From a virus: a stretch of DNA of 21,188 nucleotides. The position numbers and the translations under genes are program-made. Below are positions 9,601-14,217 of the stretch, piece after piece. The notes below the pieces were generated by a model. The model was not told the DNA's origin. It made no database searches and was given only the letters and a program-made list of their open reading frames with translations. The stretch covers positions 1 through 21,188 of the IMG/VR virus record IMGVR_UViG_3300032282_005379; one strand, written 5' to 3'. Position 1 is the first letter of the stretch. Each line of letters begins with the position of its first letter.

Positions 9601-10382
9601 CCACCGGCATGAACTGGCTCGCCTACGGAGCCGGAGCCGCCACCGGTGCCATGAACTCCCTCGTCGAGCAACCTCTCCTCACGGGCATCAACTCTTTCAT
9701 GCGAAACGCTGGCTACGATGGACTCATCGGGGCCGTGGTGAAGACCGCCGCCGATATACCTGGCAGCTTCGTCCCATCCTCCGCCCGCCAGTGGATGCAG
9801 CTCGACGACAACTCCTCCCGCGAGGCCCGCGACAGCTCGCCCTTCCGTCAATACGTCAACGAACTCAAGTCCCAACTCCCTGTGCTCAGTAAATCTCTGC
9901 CGCAGAAATACGACATCGCTGGAAAGCCCGTCGAACGCTGGGCGCAAGATAGCAACACGATCTTCAACGTCATGTTCAATCCAAGCATGGTCACTTACAT
10001 CAAAGGCTCTCCCGTGCTCACCGAGATGGGAGAGATCTACCGCCGCACCGCCGATGGCCGCGCCGTAGCCAACCAGGTCAAGCCCGAGTTCACGCTCGAA
10101 GGCGTCAAGGTCCGCCTCACGGATGAAGAGATCAGCGCCATGCAAAAGGATATGGGCGCACTCTCCGTCGCCACCATCGAGAAATATGTGCTCGATGATC
10201 CCCGCTACGCCAAAGCCTCATGGGACGTGAAAGCTAAAGCCTTCACTCGCGCCCTGGAGAAAGCCGCCACCGCATCCAAGTATCGCATCCTCCTCGCCCG
10301 TCCCGACCTCAAGGAACGTGCCCGCCAAGACTTCATCCAAACCCGAGATGCCCGATCCAAACAACAATCCCTCATGGAATAA
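3666..10382 (+). CDS. Giant polyvalent-type phage protein (2238 aa), putative ejected/internal virion protein with ART-like domain
   Basis: This single uninterrupted frame has several parts. Residues 1-104 carry three NPLLDIIN-like motifs. An Ala/Glu-rich linker and helical part follow, then a Gly/Ala-rich hydrophobic segment (about 305-360) and a Pro/Ala linker (about 500-640). An ADP-ribosyltransferase-like domain lies at about 655-835: H658 in FHGARG, STFYTTD at 682-688, Y696, then GFGGMTHLGG and a closing beta-strand HNVKIYFRPYEQIEL. Next are a helical block (about 900-1010), an SH3-like beta segment with GDKVKIGDEW (about 1032-1080) and a YIDLG..FAAWSGRMVQKFGDTI helix (1183-1226). A TRNVLGNSIMF..GERTRTG segment (about 1610-1655) and a membrane-like helix LVGTTGLVATGYWLAQLGI (about 1868-1888) complete it. 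The C-terminal half resembles giant proteins of podoviruses and mobile elements, which are thought to enter the cell with the DNA. No lytic transglycosylase motif was found. Operon position supports a late/virion role. Confidence 0.85.
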   Translation: MAHNPLLDIINAGTSTESQGIAIDQATPLSSDPPDWTPYPQNDIIGELDSMDLTRGQTPQDEIPDAPEESSGPMPRRNPLLDIINGGTPEPTLRRENPLLAFIRQQEAAAQQEAAATQEVVAQATTPDEALPVVPTKLANALGVLDYRDPEEGARRSQAAALGEILGLPEYERVQLGAAPTNEDGTVTIRRAQAVSPEANAAAAVKLQEDQAAAASRYKAEQESLEPSFFEKIKQRWSLGREQAVDDQLAYRAMTGEVDYEKVKGQLDPSTRPLKGGNWLSEGVLTASQMLPAMVDGIISGNKLGLQGAMAGGTAAAIAGQVGPQVVTPEEIVTVPAAAALGYTAGTAAGSAEYWYKQGAGSMYHELRKEGIPHNVASTVAVGFGAPYAAIELAQVSKLVPGVKQTAAQAVAGGIKSRLTALAKEKGVEYVEQIGQETAQELLSISGEKLAEWSAGVTPPKDKASAWGRIANTIQQTATSIPFLMAPKGALDTYQTVRGNEQTPPAAPPAQSPEQAPAEVPQNFTPISSPAAAQPATRPRSLGEVRAPQIALDQAAVDEAFGSPFAPPPVVSNDTFAPPAPAPVNAALPTDALPTETPGATYGREAEIYDAFSNLRRAPFTDLSPAAVNPQVNPPVVMVPQTEPADIPNTRGQGKQFHGARGPIDNLTEGYYNPNNIYGGESTFYTTDAVDIAAGYQRKKPNSVIYQVAEKEPVNFFDMEERKPVNQWLSMFDGIGEIFNLSLENISRQTKGTPNLREIMDEMRDESSYEGISKDELQGTFGSITYSLENQGFGGMTHLGGLKTKREPHNVKIYFRPYEQIELKPTDVRGNLVNPPDTSAFDPSTATEITETSPTASAAPTVSAPTAPESTGSPELISGEGTSVSTKLAPPRRFARLSYDAGSFPILAALQESPVRTSASGKEGGENDIWDQMRRTGRHFVETHRKTGTPYDVRAQELYNQGLLSEPTADALASAYLGEIKSYRAVKDGDPQEQEYNKLQKQYDTFAKTAIAPPKSKQSNLQPISSSDLQVGDKVKIGDEWMHVKGIDPDTFSMSLQDGTKFGLQTVEDGTQMWVQETELAAPAQDDPFSFLGETDTPPAAPQQGDPFSGNLFTPTEMPFSLDRPLEDDNLKRQREANEAKRSQAIYDEAQKGQQGLDFQEPAPRPFSDLMAENMKRKGEAGYIDLGVVQDFGHSVYQAGMDFAAWSGRMVQKFGDTIRDVLSSLWHVVSGGQYLPQARERGSVNISPGTGPKPRKFTQSVQAAEGVMPEVKAQLNSFEYDPVTNAETVAQARAGIDAAGSMDAALTGLMGKTAAPAWQPSAVDYATGMELMSQLQNRGRHEDAGAIANMMATRSTDQGRAIQALSMISRLGPQGIEIFAQRQLTQAATSGKTDKVRTTIQAKIDEADQLRTEVTKLRHDATTAAIVGNKDIIKGELPAGANPVKVNLAIRDAIMGSPTPLAAEAATHTILTAEGLSDKGAVRISKSVVKDFLKTTQDARAKVLQDLQAAAENDRRLDKSKLGGLMRLNREGKLTDASLHAGMAKMLGIPHWGAEQSAKVQRILAQRDKATDPRIKLVKGAEALDVVYREFMPPGLLAKIDTYQTLSMLLNTKTVTRNVLGNSIMFGGDLVADSLAVPMDAVMGLATGERTRTGLSLGQRIVGLGAGVGDVKAGYDFARSEGRGVLPSLAKGVDTLVRLGRLQSSGKYDSAQISAYSGGTFTAPVLRHLESTLGAVLSIADRGFYESAFRSSLDNRMKAARANGTPMLAPDADMITAARMDAARAVYQDDNITSRTLGGMRRALNVNQRWGLGSMLFKFTQVPGSIATRAVEFSPLGFIGTAYETLAPLLSKNKEFDQKAFVDSFTRALVGTTGLVATGYWLAQLGIISAGSDAKDEDKRNLDKARGWGNYKLNATALKRALMTGNFWTRQPQQKGDMVVSYDWAQPLSIGVAMGAYARENQDAVREDVLRGKKQSLLATGMNWLAYGAGAATGAMNSLVEQPLLTGINSFMRNAGYDGLIGAVVKTAADIPGSFVPSSARQWMQLDDNSSREARDSSPFRQYVNELKSQLPVLSKSLPQKYDIAGKPVERWAQDSNTIFNVMFNPSMVTYIKGSPVLTEMGEIYRRTADGRAVANQVKPEFTLEGVKVRLTDEEISAMQKDMGALSVATIEKYVLDDPRYAKASWDVKAKAFTRALEKAATASKYRILLARPDLKERARQDFIQTRDARSKQQSLME
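3672..3977 (+). repeat. Three NPLLDIIN-like peptide repeats at the N-terminus of the giant protein
   Basis: Copies are at residues 3-11 (HNPLLDIIN), 77-85 (RNPLLDIIN) and 96-104 (ENPLLAFIR). The first two also share a following (A/G)GT. In the first two copies seven of the eight NPLLDIIN codons differ only at synonymous bases, so the peptide, not the DNA, appears to be conserved. Function unknown; a docking or packaging signal is possible. Confidence 0.75.
5558..6172 (+). other. AT-rich inserted cassette encoding the ART-like domain, bounded by a 12-bp direct repeat
   Basis: GGTTAACCCGCC occurs at 5558-5569 and again at 6161-6172. The copies are 603 bp apart, an exact multiple of three, so loss of one copy plus the interior would keep the frame. 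Between them the sequence is far more AT-rich: 21 of 60 bases are G or C at 5821-5880, against 43 of 60 at 5161-5220. It encodes the ART-like domain. Pro/Ala-rich linkers flank it on both sides. Confidence 0.7.
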
Positions 10383-10385
10383 GAA

Positions 10386-10416
10386 TGGGGGAGGGTTTTT
10401 TAAGCCCACCCCCATG
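10386..10416. terminator. Inverted repeat between convergent genes, possible terminator
   Basis: ATGGGGGAGGG (10386-10396) can pair with CCCACCCCCAT (10406-10416), with one A-A mismatch around a 9-base loop. It sits between the convergent giant gene and integrase gene. The T-run is in the loop and not after the stem, so classical intrinsic termination is doubtful. Confidence 0.4.
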
Positions 10417-10442
10417 ATAAAAGCCTGCCAGCTCGCGGAGAA

Positions 10443-11543
10443 TTACAGCGGCTTCGGACGCTTGATGAGATTGTGGTAATGGTTAAAGGTCGTCTGAATA
10501 TCTCGGTGCCGGAGTAACCGGCTGGCAACCTCGATCCCGTCACGTCCCGCGATCTGCGCCCCGTATTCTTTGCGAAGATTGTAAGCGCCCTTCTGCCCGT
10601 CAGGAATGAACTGCCGCACAAACTCATTGATCCCGTAGTGCGCGAGGTCGTAAGCCTCCGTCTTGCTAGACCTGGGGATGACAAACTCGCCATCACCACC
10701 AAGCGCAGCCTTGATGAGCTTAAGCATCCGTGACCGCATCGGCACGCGACCGCTCCGGCCCTTTGGCTTCCAATCATCGCGCTTAATGAGCACAAGGTCG
10801 GCGGTCCCGTCAGTCTGCCAATCCACCCAGCTCCACTTCAAATGCTCCACCTCCTCATTGCGCAGCCCCGCCTTGCGCATGATCCAGTAAATCGCCCACA
10901 CCCTCGCGTTCTGCTTGCGCAGCCGGTGGCCCGCCGCTTTATCCATCCGTGCCAAAGTCAATCGGTCGATAGGCTGATACCCCTCCGTGCTCGTCGATCC
11001 GCCCGACACTGCCCAAAAATCTGTGAGATCCGGCAGCTTGAGTTTTTCAAATAGGTAAAATCTTTTCCGCGCGACAACGCTCTTAATCGTTTGAACGTCC
11101 GTATGGATGCCCGACTCGGAGCGGTCCGCTGCTTTCTGAGTGTCGATCCATGCCCGCAGCGCGGCGGCCGTCAATACCAGGTGCGTGCTTTGTTCCTCCC
11201 AATCTCTCCTCTTCGTCACCTCCCGCACATAAACCGCAAACCGGCTCAGGCCTTTCGTCCTCGAAGCCTCGGGACCGTGAACGCGATAAATATCCGCCAC
11301 CTCGCCACACTTCGCAAAGCCTGGGCGCTTCACCGCTGCCGCTATCTGGTGTTCATCCTTCGAGCGCAGCGCCGCCGCCAATTTCTCCGCAGCCCGCATC
11401 GCCTCCTTGCGTCCGGCCTCGCTGTGCTTAGTGACGCCCGTGGAGAGTTTTTTTGTGCGCCCGTCAATCTGGACACGGTAATACCAGCCCGCCCGTCCCT
11501 CATCATTCCTCCAGAAAACCGATACTTCATTGTGGCGTCTCAT
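10443..11543 (-). CDS. int: Tyrosine recombinase, phage integrase
   Basis: This enzyme catalyses site-specific recombination between phage attP and host attB. The 366-residue product has an N-terminal beta-rich AP2/arm-binding-like region (about 5-40, with WYYRVQIDGRTKKLSTGV), a core-binding helical domain (about 95-175) and a catalytic domain. The catalytic residues are R228 in GLRNEEV, K261 in KPKGRSG, R324 in YNLRKEYG, H346 in LLRHRD and the nucleophile Y356 in TTFNHYHN. The usual His of the HxxR box is Tyr (Y321), a tolerated variation in several subfamilies. The start ATG lies 3 bases from two 12-mer repeats, and a candidate promoter overlaps those repeats. The adjacent tRNA-derived attP core strongly supports function. 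Transcription is toward the giant gene (convergent). Confidence 0.95.
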   Translation of the reverse strand: MRRHNEVSVFWRNDEGRAGWYYRVQIDGRTKKLSTGVTKHSEAGRKEAMRAAEKLAAALRSKDEHQIAAAVKRPGFAKCGEVADIYRVHGPEASRTKGLSRFAVYVREVTKRRDWEEQSTHLVLTAAALRAWIDTQKAADRSESGIHTDVQTIKSVVARKRFYLFEKLKLPDLTDFWAVSGGSTSTEGYQPIDRLTLARMDKAAGHRLRKQNARVWAIYWIMRKAGLRNEEVEHLKWSWVDWQTDGTADLVLIKRDDWKPKGRSGRVPMRSRMLKLIKAALGGDGEFVIPRSSKTEAYDLAHYGINEFVRQFIPDGQKGAYNLRKEYGAQIAGRDGIEVASRLLRHRDIQTTFNHYHNLIKRPKPL

Positions 11544-11545
11544 AC

Positions 11546-11577
11546 GGGGACAACTTTAAGCGGGGACAACTTTGGGG
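11546..11577 (+). repeat. Two tandem GGGGACAACTTT repeats (candidate arm-type sites)
   Basis: GGGGACAACTTT is present at 11546-11557 and 11562-11573, 16 bp apart, the second followed by GGGG. They lie between the attP core and the integrase start. Their position fits integrase arm sites, operators or replication iterons. Confidence 0.6.
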
Positions 11578-11581
11578 TCAA
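11553..11581 (-). promoter_or_regulatory. Candidate integrase promoter
   Basis: On the minus strand TTGACC (11581-11576) is followed by a 17-base spacer and TAAAGT (11558-11553). The expected transcript start is within a few bases of the ATG at 11543. Both 12-mer repeats overlap it, which suggests autoregulation by the protein that binds them. Not confirmed by any terminator or transcript data. Confidence 0.4.
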
Positions 11582-11687
11582 CTCCGATACGAAAATAGAG
11601 CAATGTGGACGATGCTGGTGATGCGTCGGCAAACCTAAGAACACCCGCAGAGGTAGCATTAGAGAGGGTTTGCAGAGAGAGAGGGAG

Positions 11688-11730
11688 TGCAGCCATGAGG
11701 AGTCGAACCTCAAACCTTCTGATCCGTAGT
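11688..11730 (-). other. attP: attP core: 3' half of a tRNA-Arg(ACG) gene
   Basis: On the minus strand this reads as the 3' half of a tRNA: anticodon loop CTACGGA (anticodon ACG), 3' anticodon strand TCAGA, variable loop AGGTT, T-stem TGAGG/CCTCA around TTCGACT, acceptor strand TGGCTGC and discriminator A. The T-stem pairs perfectly. The 5' half is absent: the bases before the loop cannot pair with TCAGA, and no D-arm is present. This is the expected look of a phage attachment core that rebuilds the tRNA after integration. It lies 144 bp upstream of the integrase start. Because phage genes continue on both sides, it is best read as attP and not attL/attR. Confidence 0.85.
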
Positions 11731-11770
11731 TTATCTTTGTTTTATTGGTAATCATAGACTTGTGATAAAG

Positions 11771-11790
11771 GGGGACAACTTTGGGGACAG
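11771..11790 (+). repeat. Third GGGGACAACTTT repeat, on the other side of the attP core
   Basis: GGGGACAACTTT at 11771-11782 is followed by GGGGACAG. Together with 11546-11577 it brackets the tRNA-derived core, as arm-type integrase sites do. The rest of the 11544-11860 gap holds the attP core, a CT/AG-rich stretch (about 11670-11687) and an AT-rich stretch (about 11729-11770); I see no gene in it. Confidence 0.55.
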
Positions 11791-11860
11791 GTGGGGTTTT
11801 ACCTTCTGACCATAATAAGAAATTTTCATTCAATAAGTTGCGCAAAATTTTGAGGGTTTT

Positions 11861-12103
11861 TCACATTTTAATGTGCTTACGCTCCTCTTCGGTGGGCTTG
11901 TCGGGGCGTCCGGTGGCTGTGTTGAGCTGGTGCCGGATCCATGCGGCGAGCTTGCCTGGCTTTGAGGCGCGCACCCATGCGTTTTTTTCCTCCGGATAGC
12001 ATTCAAATAAAATCTTGGCGGTCATATTTTCCGCTTCGGGATCGGGATTGCGGGCGGCGTGGCGGTTGCCGGTATTGCCGTGTGGCGGGGCGTCGTCTGT
12101 CAT
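11861..12103 (-). CDS. Hypothetical small phage protein (80 aa)
   Basis: I do not recognise a named family. The product is hydrophilic. The central part KNAWVRASKPGKLAAWIRHQLNTA (about 40-63) looks like a compact helix-rich segment, reminiscent of small RHH-like or toxin-partner phage proteins that contain 'W(V/I)R..Q', but this is weak. A charged tail EEERKHIKM follows. It is the last gene of the minus-strand small-gene cluster before the attachment region. The start is 4 bases after the upstream gene's stop, so the two are probably coupled. Confidence 0.6.
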   Translation of the reverse strand: MTDDAPPHGNTGNRHAARNPDPEAENMTAKILFECYPEEKNAWVRASKPGKLAAWIRHQLNTATGRPDKPTEEERKHIKM

Positions 12104-12107
12104 TTTT

Positions 12108-12326
12108 TTAGGCGGGGCTGGTTGCTGGGTTTAAAGTTTCGCGCCCATCCGCCATGCGGCATTCTTGCGCGGGGGTAATTACGGGCTTCCCGTCCACTAG
12201 GGCGGGAAGGATGGCGGCATCGTCGGCGGCAAGTTGGGCCTCGGTGGTGTGGCCTGGGGTGATGTCTAAATGATGAAGCGCCGCCTCAAGTTTTGAGGCG
12301 GCGCGGGTGAATTGGTCGGGTGTCAT
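12108..12326 (-). CDS. Hypothetical small phage protein (72 aa)
   Basis: The product starts MTPDQFTRAASKLEAAL and contains LAADDAAILPALVDGKPVITPAQE; it is soluble and probably helical. No family is recognised. A longer reading to a TTG at 12356 is possible, but it would overlap the upstream gene. ATG 12326 leaves 4 bases after that gene's stop and fits the tight spacing of the cluster, so I prefer it. Confidence 0.6.
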   Translation of the reverse strand: MTPDQFTRAASKLEAALHHLDITPGHTTEAQLAADDAAILPALVDGKPVITPAQECRMADGRETLNPATSPA

Positions 12327-12330
12327 TCGA

Positions 12331-12609
12331 TTAAAACAATGGTGGGCTGCTATCAATTATTAGATGAGATTTTGCCCACTCGGGGTTGATGCCTCCTTTT
12401 TCTATCAAAAGGTTTTTGAGTTTTTCATCTCGGGCTGCGTTGGATTCTTGTTGCTTCCTCCATTCGTTGTGCGCGGCATTATTTGCGACCCGCTGCGAGG
12501 TGAACGGCCCGAGATCTTCGCGCAGTTCATCTTCTTGGTGGATAGAAACGAAAATCCCCTTTTCCGTCGGGAATGTGTGGTAGTCGTGTTTGGATGTCAT
12601 CTTTTTCAT
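12331..12609 (-). CDS. Hypothetical phage protein (92 aa)
   Basis: A charged, soluble protein with KGIFVSIHQEDELREDLGPF and a helical, Gln/Asn/Lys-rich middle (HNEWRKQQESNAARDEKLKNLL). No named family is recognised. The ATG at 12609 overlaps the stop of the upstream gene as ATGA, which supports this start over the internal ATG three codons later. It belongs to the same minus-strand operon of small genes. Confidence 0.65.
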   Translation of the reverse strand: MKKMTSKHDYHTFPTEKGIFVSIHQEDELREDLGPFTSQRVANNAAHNEWRKQQESNAARDEKLKNLLIEKGGINPEWAKSHLIIDSSPPLF

Positions 12610-12881
12610 TTTGTGGGAATGATGAATTTAGAGATTAGGTTGCCGAGGGTTAGGGTTTGATGATTTGGGTCTTCGTCTTCGCCTTCCCACTCGTAAACCT
12701 CGTATTCGTGGCGGGTGTTGGTGAGTTGCCCGCGATGATCATCCCAATCCCATCGGCGGATGACAGCAAGATCTCCCCAAATTGCTTGGCCTGCGGAATG
12801 TGGCTGCCCTTGGTCCTCCGGTGGCGTTAAATATGTGAGATTTGCAATCTCGGCTTGTTCTTGTGGTGTTAGTGTTTTCAT
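12606..12881 (-). CDS. Hypothetical phage protein (91 aa)
   Basis: The product MKTLTPQEQAEIANLTYL... contains a Trp/Asp-rich central part (AIWGDLAVIRRWDWDDHRG) and an acidic YEVYEWEGEDEDPNH stretch. No named family is recognised. The frame is open to an ATG at 12938, but that extension lies over a separate small gene (12887-13048). ATG 12881 follows that gene's stop by 5 bases and is preferred. It is coupled to the downstream gene by ATGA. Confidence 0.6.
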   Translation of the reverse strand: MKTLTPQEQAEIANLTYLTPPEDQGQPHSAGQAIWGDLAVIRRWDWDDHRGQLTNTRHEYEVYEWEGEDEDPNHQTLTLGNLISKFIIPTK

Positions 12882-12886
12882 TTTTC

Positions 12887-13048
12887 TTAGGGTTGGATTT
12901 TTTCGCGGGGGTTGTCGATGGTGTATTTTTCGAGCCATTTGGCTAGGGTGTTGTCAGAGGTGAATGTTTCTAGGGTCTTGGATCCGTCGCCCCATAGGAT
13001 CTCGATGGTGATTTTTTCGCCTTCGGTTTGAATTTTTGTGAGTTTCAT
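12887..13048 (-). CDS. Hypothetical small phage protein (53 aa)
   Basis: A short frame: MKLTKIQTEGEKITIEILWG, then GSKTLETFTSDNTLAKWLEK and a basic tail. The pattern of alternating beta residues followed by a helix, the tight fit between the flanking genes (6 bases from the stop of the gene upstream, 5 to the gene downstream) and coding-like codon use support it. No family is recognised. It is short enough to be missed by length-filtered gene calls. Confidence 0.6.
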   Translation of the reverse strand: MKLTKIQTEGEKITIEILWGDGSKTLETFTSDNTLAKWLEKYTIDNPREKIQP

Positions 13049-13054
13049 ATTCTT

Positions 13055-13339
13055 TCAATGGTCCCAAGTCTCTCCTGTGGCGGCTTCGATGGCGTCGGCC
13101 ACTTGATCCCATAGCGCAGTGCCTTCTTCTCCGGCTGCGTCGGTGGCGTCGTAGCTGTCGCCCATTGCCTCGAGGGCGGCGCGGAGGGCTGCGAGCATCT
13201 GCGGGGCGGCTGCGATGAGACGCCCGACGGGTTCGGTTTCTGTTGCGTTTAAAAGGGGAGAGACGCGAGCGATGGGGAATTTTGTTTTGTCCTCAGTGAT
13301 CCCCCAAGGGTGAGATGTCCAGGTGTTGAATGTTTTCAT
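13055..13339 (-). CDS. Small phage protein with 'RLIAAAPQMLAAL' motif (94 aa)
   Basis: The protein has a short beta N-terminal part (TWTSHPWGITEDKTKFPIARVSP), then GRLIAAAPQMLAALRAALEAM, a helix widespread in small phage proteins of the type 'ARLIAAAPELLAAL'. An acidic helix (WDQVADAIEAATGETW) follows. These proteins are common in phage early/accessory regions; their biochemical role is not known to me. The start overlaps the stop of a 16-codon frame by ATGA. Confidence 0.7.
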   Translation of the reverse strand: MKTFNTWTSHPWGITEDKTKFPIARVSPLLNATETEPVGRLIAAAPQMLAALRAALEAMGDSYDATDAAGEEGTALWDQVADAIEAATGETWDH

Positions 13340-13386
13340 AAGTTGGCGGCGATTTCGTGCGCGGCGGCGCGGTTGGTGGTGCTCAT
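13336..13386 (-). CDS. Possible 16-aa peptide MSTTNRAAAHEIAANL
   Basis: ATG at 13386 to TGA at 13336 encodes MSTTNRAAAHEIAANL. Its stop overlaps the next start as ATGA, and it begins one base after the RadC-like gene's stop. The RAAAHEIAANL string looks like the N-terminal helix of other phage proteins. It may be a remnant or a coupling leader. Too short to be sure. Confidence 0.35.
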   Translation of the reverse strand: MSTTNRAAAHEIAANL

Positions 13387-13387
13387 A

Positions 13388-13840
13388 TTAAATTAGTCCT
13401 GCTTCTTTGAAGGAGAAGAACGGGGTTTCTGTGTGGCTGGATCCAACAATAATATGATCAATCAATGAGATTTGCAGCATTCCGGCTGCTTCCCTTAAGT
13501 TTTTGGTGACTCTCATATCTGCCTGGCTCGGGGTTGCGTCCCCGCTGGGGTGATTGTGCATGATCGCGATGGCGTAAGCATTCATAGCTATTGCGGGCCG
13601 GAATACGTCCCTAGGATGGCACATGCACTCTGACAATGTGCCTATGCTTACTATGCTGTGAGCTACGGTGCGGAGTTTTGCATTGAGGATCAGAACAATC
13701 ATTTGCTCTTTTTCTTCGCTGAACCACGGGGCCGATGTGATGGAGTTTTCCCAATACTCTAATGATTTTTCTGGTCTGTCACAAATGAGTCCTGGGCATT
13801 CGCGGACAAATTGAATTTTAACTTCGTTTGATGTTTCCAT
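13388..13840 (-). CDS. RadC-like JAB/MPN-domain protein
   Basis: This 150-residue protein carries the RadC/JAMM-type metal site: E45 in EEKEQMIVLILNAK, then HNHPSGDATPSQAD with H95, H97 and D108 as the expected zinc ligands. This fits the single MPN domain without the helix-hairpin-helix part of full RadC, as in mobile-element forms. The family is associated with phages, islands and anti-defence regions, but its reaction is unproven (possible DNA-related hydrolase). A strong Shine-Dalgarno AAGGAGG precedes ATG by 8 bases, the best ribosome site in this cluster. It overlaps the stop of the upstream membrane-protein gene, indicating coupling. Confidence 0.88.
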   Translation of the reverse strand: METSNEVKIQFVRECPGLICDRPEKSLEYWENSITSAPWFSEEKEQMIVLILNAKLRTVAHSIVSIGTLSECMCHPRDVFRPAIAMNAYAIAIMHNHPSGDATPSQADMRVTKNLREAAGMLQISLIDHIIVGSSHTETPFFSFKEAGLI

Positions 13841-13847
13841 GGTCGCG

Positions 13848-13855
13848 CCTCCTTA
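13848..13855 (-). promoter_or_regulatory. Strong Shine-Dalgarno site of the RadC-like gene
   Basis: TAAGGAGG on the minus strand combines the stop codon of the upstream gene with AAGGAGG, about 8 bases before ATG 13840. Most neighbours lack a site this good. Confidence 0.7.
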
Positions 13856-14023
13856 GATTGTTGGGTTGAGGGTGGCGGCGATGAGGCCGAGGGTGAGGAA
13901 GGCGGCGAGGCCGCCAATGAATGCGGCGGGGCCGCTGGTGAGGGTGAAGGCCGCGCCGAGGGCGAGGGCTGAGACTGCTGCCAGGGCGAGGGCTCCGGCG
14001 ATTGCGTTTTTTGCTGTTTTCAT
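13853..14023 (-). CDS. Small two-helix membrane protein (56 aa)
   Basis: The frame encodes MKTAKNAIAGALALAAVSAL, continues with ALGAAFTLTS and GPAAFIGGLAAFLTLGLIAA, and ends TLNPTI. It therefore has two hydrophobic Ala/Gly/Leu-rich helices joined by a short turn and a Lys-bearing N-terminus. Holin-like and superinfection-exclusion proteins can look like this, but its place in the integrase-side accessory operon, not near a lysin, argues against a holin. It is shorter than common length cut-offs. Its stop overlaps the Shine-Dalgarno site of the RadC-like gene. Confidence 0.6.
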   Translation of the reverse strand: MKTAKNAIAGALALAAVSALALGAAFTLTSGPAAFIGGLAAFLTLGLIAATLNPTI

Positions 14024-14030
14024 TTTGTTT

Positions 14031-14074
14031 CCCAGATTCGCTGGGCCGAGGTCTTATTTTTCCAGATTCGCTGG
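14031..14074. promoter_or_regulatory. Two near-identical palindromes, candidate operator pair
   Basis: CCCAGATTCGCTGGG (14031-14045) and CCAGATTCGCTGG (14062-14074) are copies of one short inverted repeat, with centres about 30 bp apart (close to three helical turns). They lie in the leader before the minus-strand operon, so they could be operator sites or RNA hairpins. Confidence 0.5.
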
Positions 14075-14110
14075 ATCGGGCGGGCCGTGTTTGGCTCGCT
14101 TGTTTTTGAA

Positions 14111-14139
14111 TTTATATATAAACAAAAAGAGCGCAAGAA
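14111..14139 (-). promoter_or_regulatory. Candidate promoter of the minus-strand accessory operon
   Basis: A -10 TATAAA (14116-14111 on the minus strand) lies 17 bases after a poor -35 (TTCTTG) in a strongly AT-rich stretch. Transcription would read through the two palindromes into the membrane-protein and RadC-like genes. Confidence 0.35.
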
Positions 14140-14217
14140 TTATTTTTCATTTGGTTAAAATAATTTTACAGAAAATGCTTGACAGGCGCGAAGGCTGATA
14201 GAATCAGGCTCGGCGGG

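Noticed and set aside
9213-10145. Minus-strand frame of 310 codons
   Set aside because: Antisense shadow of the conserved C-terminal part of the giant protein; composition biased to Gly/Val/Glu/His without recognisable motif.
11546-11577. Similarity of GGGGACAACTTT to a cloning attB primer tail
   Set aside because: It differs from the known vector sequence within 10 bases and lacks its continuation; it is a natural repeat here.
11688-11765. A complete tRNA gene
   Set aside because: Only the 3' half is present; the bases before the anticodon loop do not pair with TCAGA and there is no D-arm or 5' acceptor strand.
11540-11845. Minus-strand frame of 101 codons through the attachment region
   Set aside because: It translates the tRNA-derived core and the 12-mer repeats and has no independent protein signal.
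13866-14198. Plus-strand frame of 110 codons
   Set aside because: Shadow of the small two-helix membrane gene on the minus strand; very Arg/Ala-rich, and it crosses the operator and promoter region.
14179-14204. TTGACA followed by TAGAAT as a plus-strand promoter
   Set aside because: The spacer is only 14 bases and it would point into the antisense of the lipoprotein gene.
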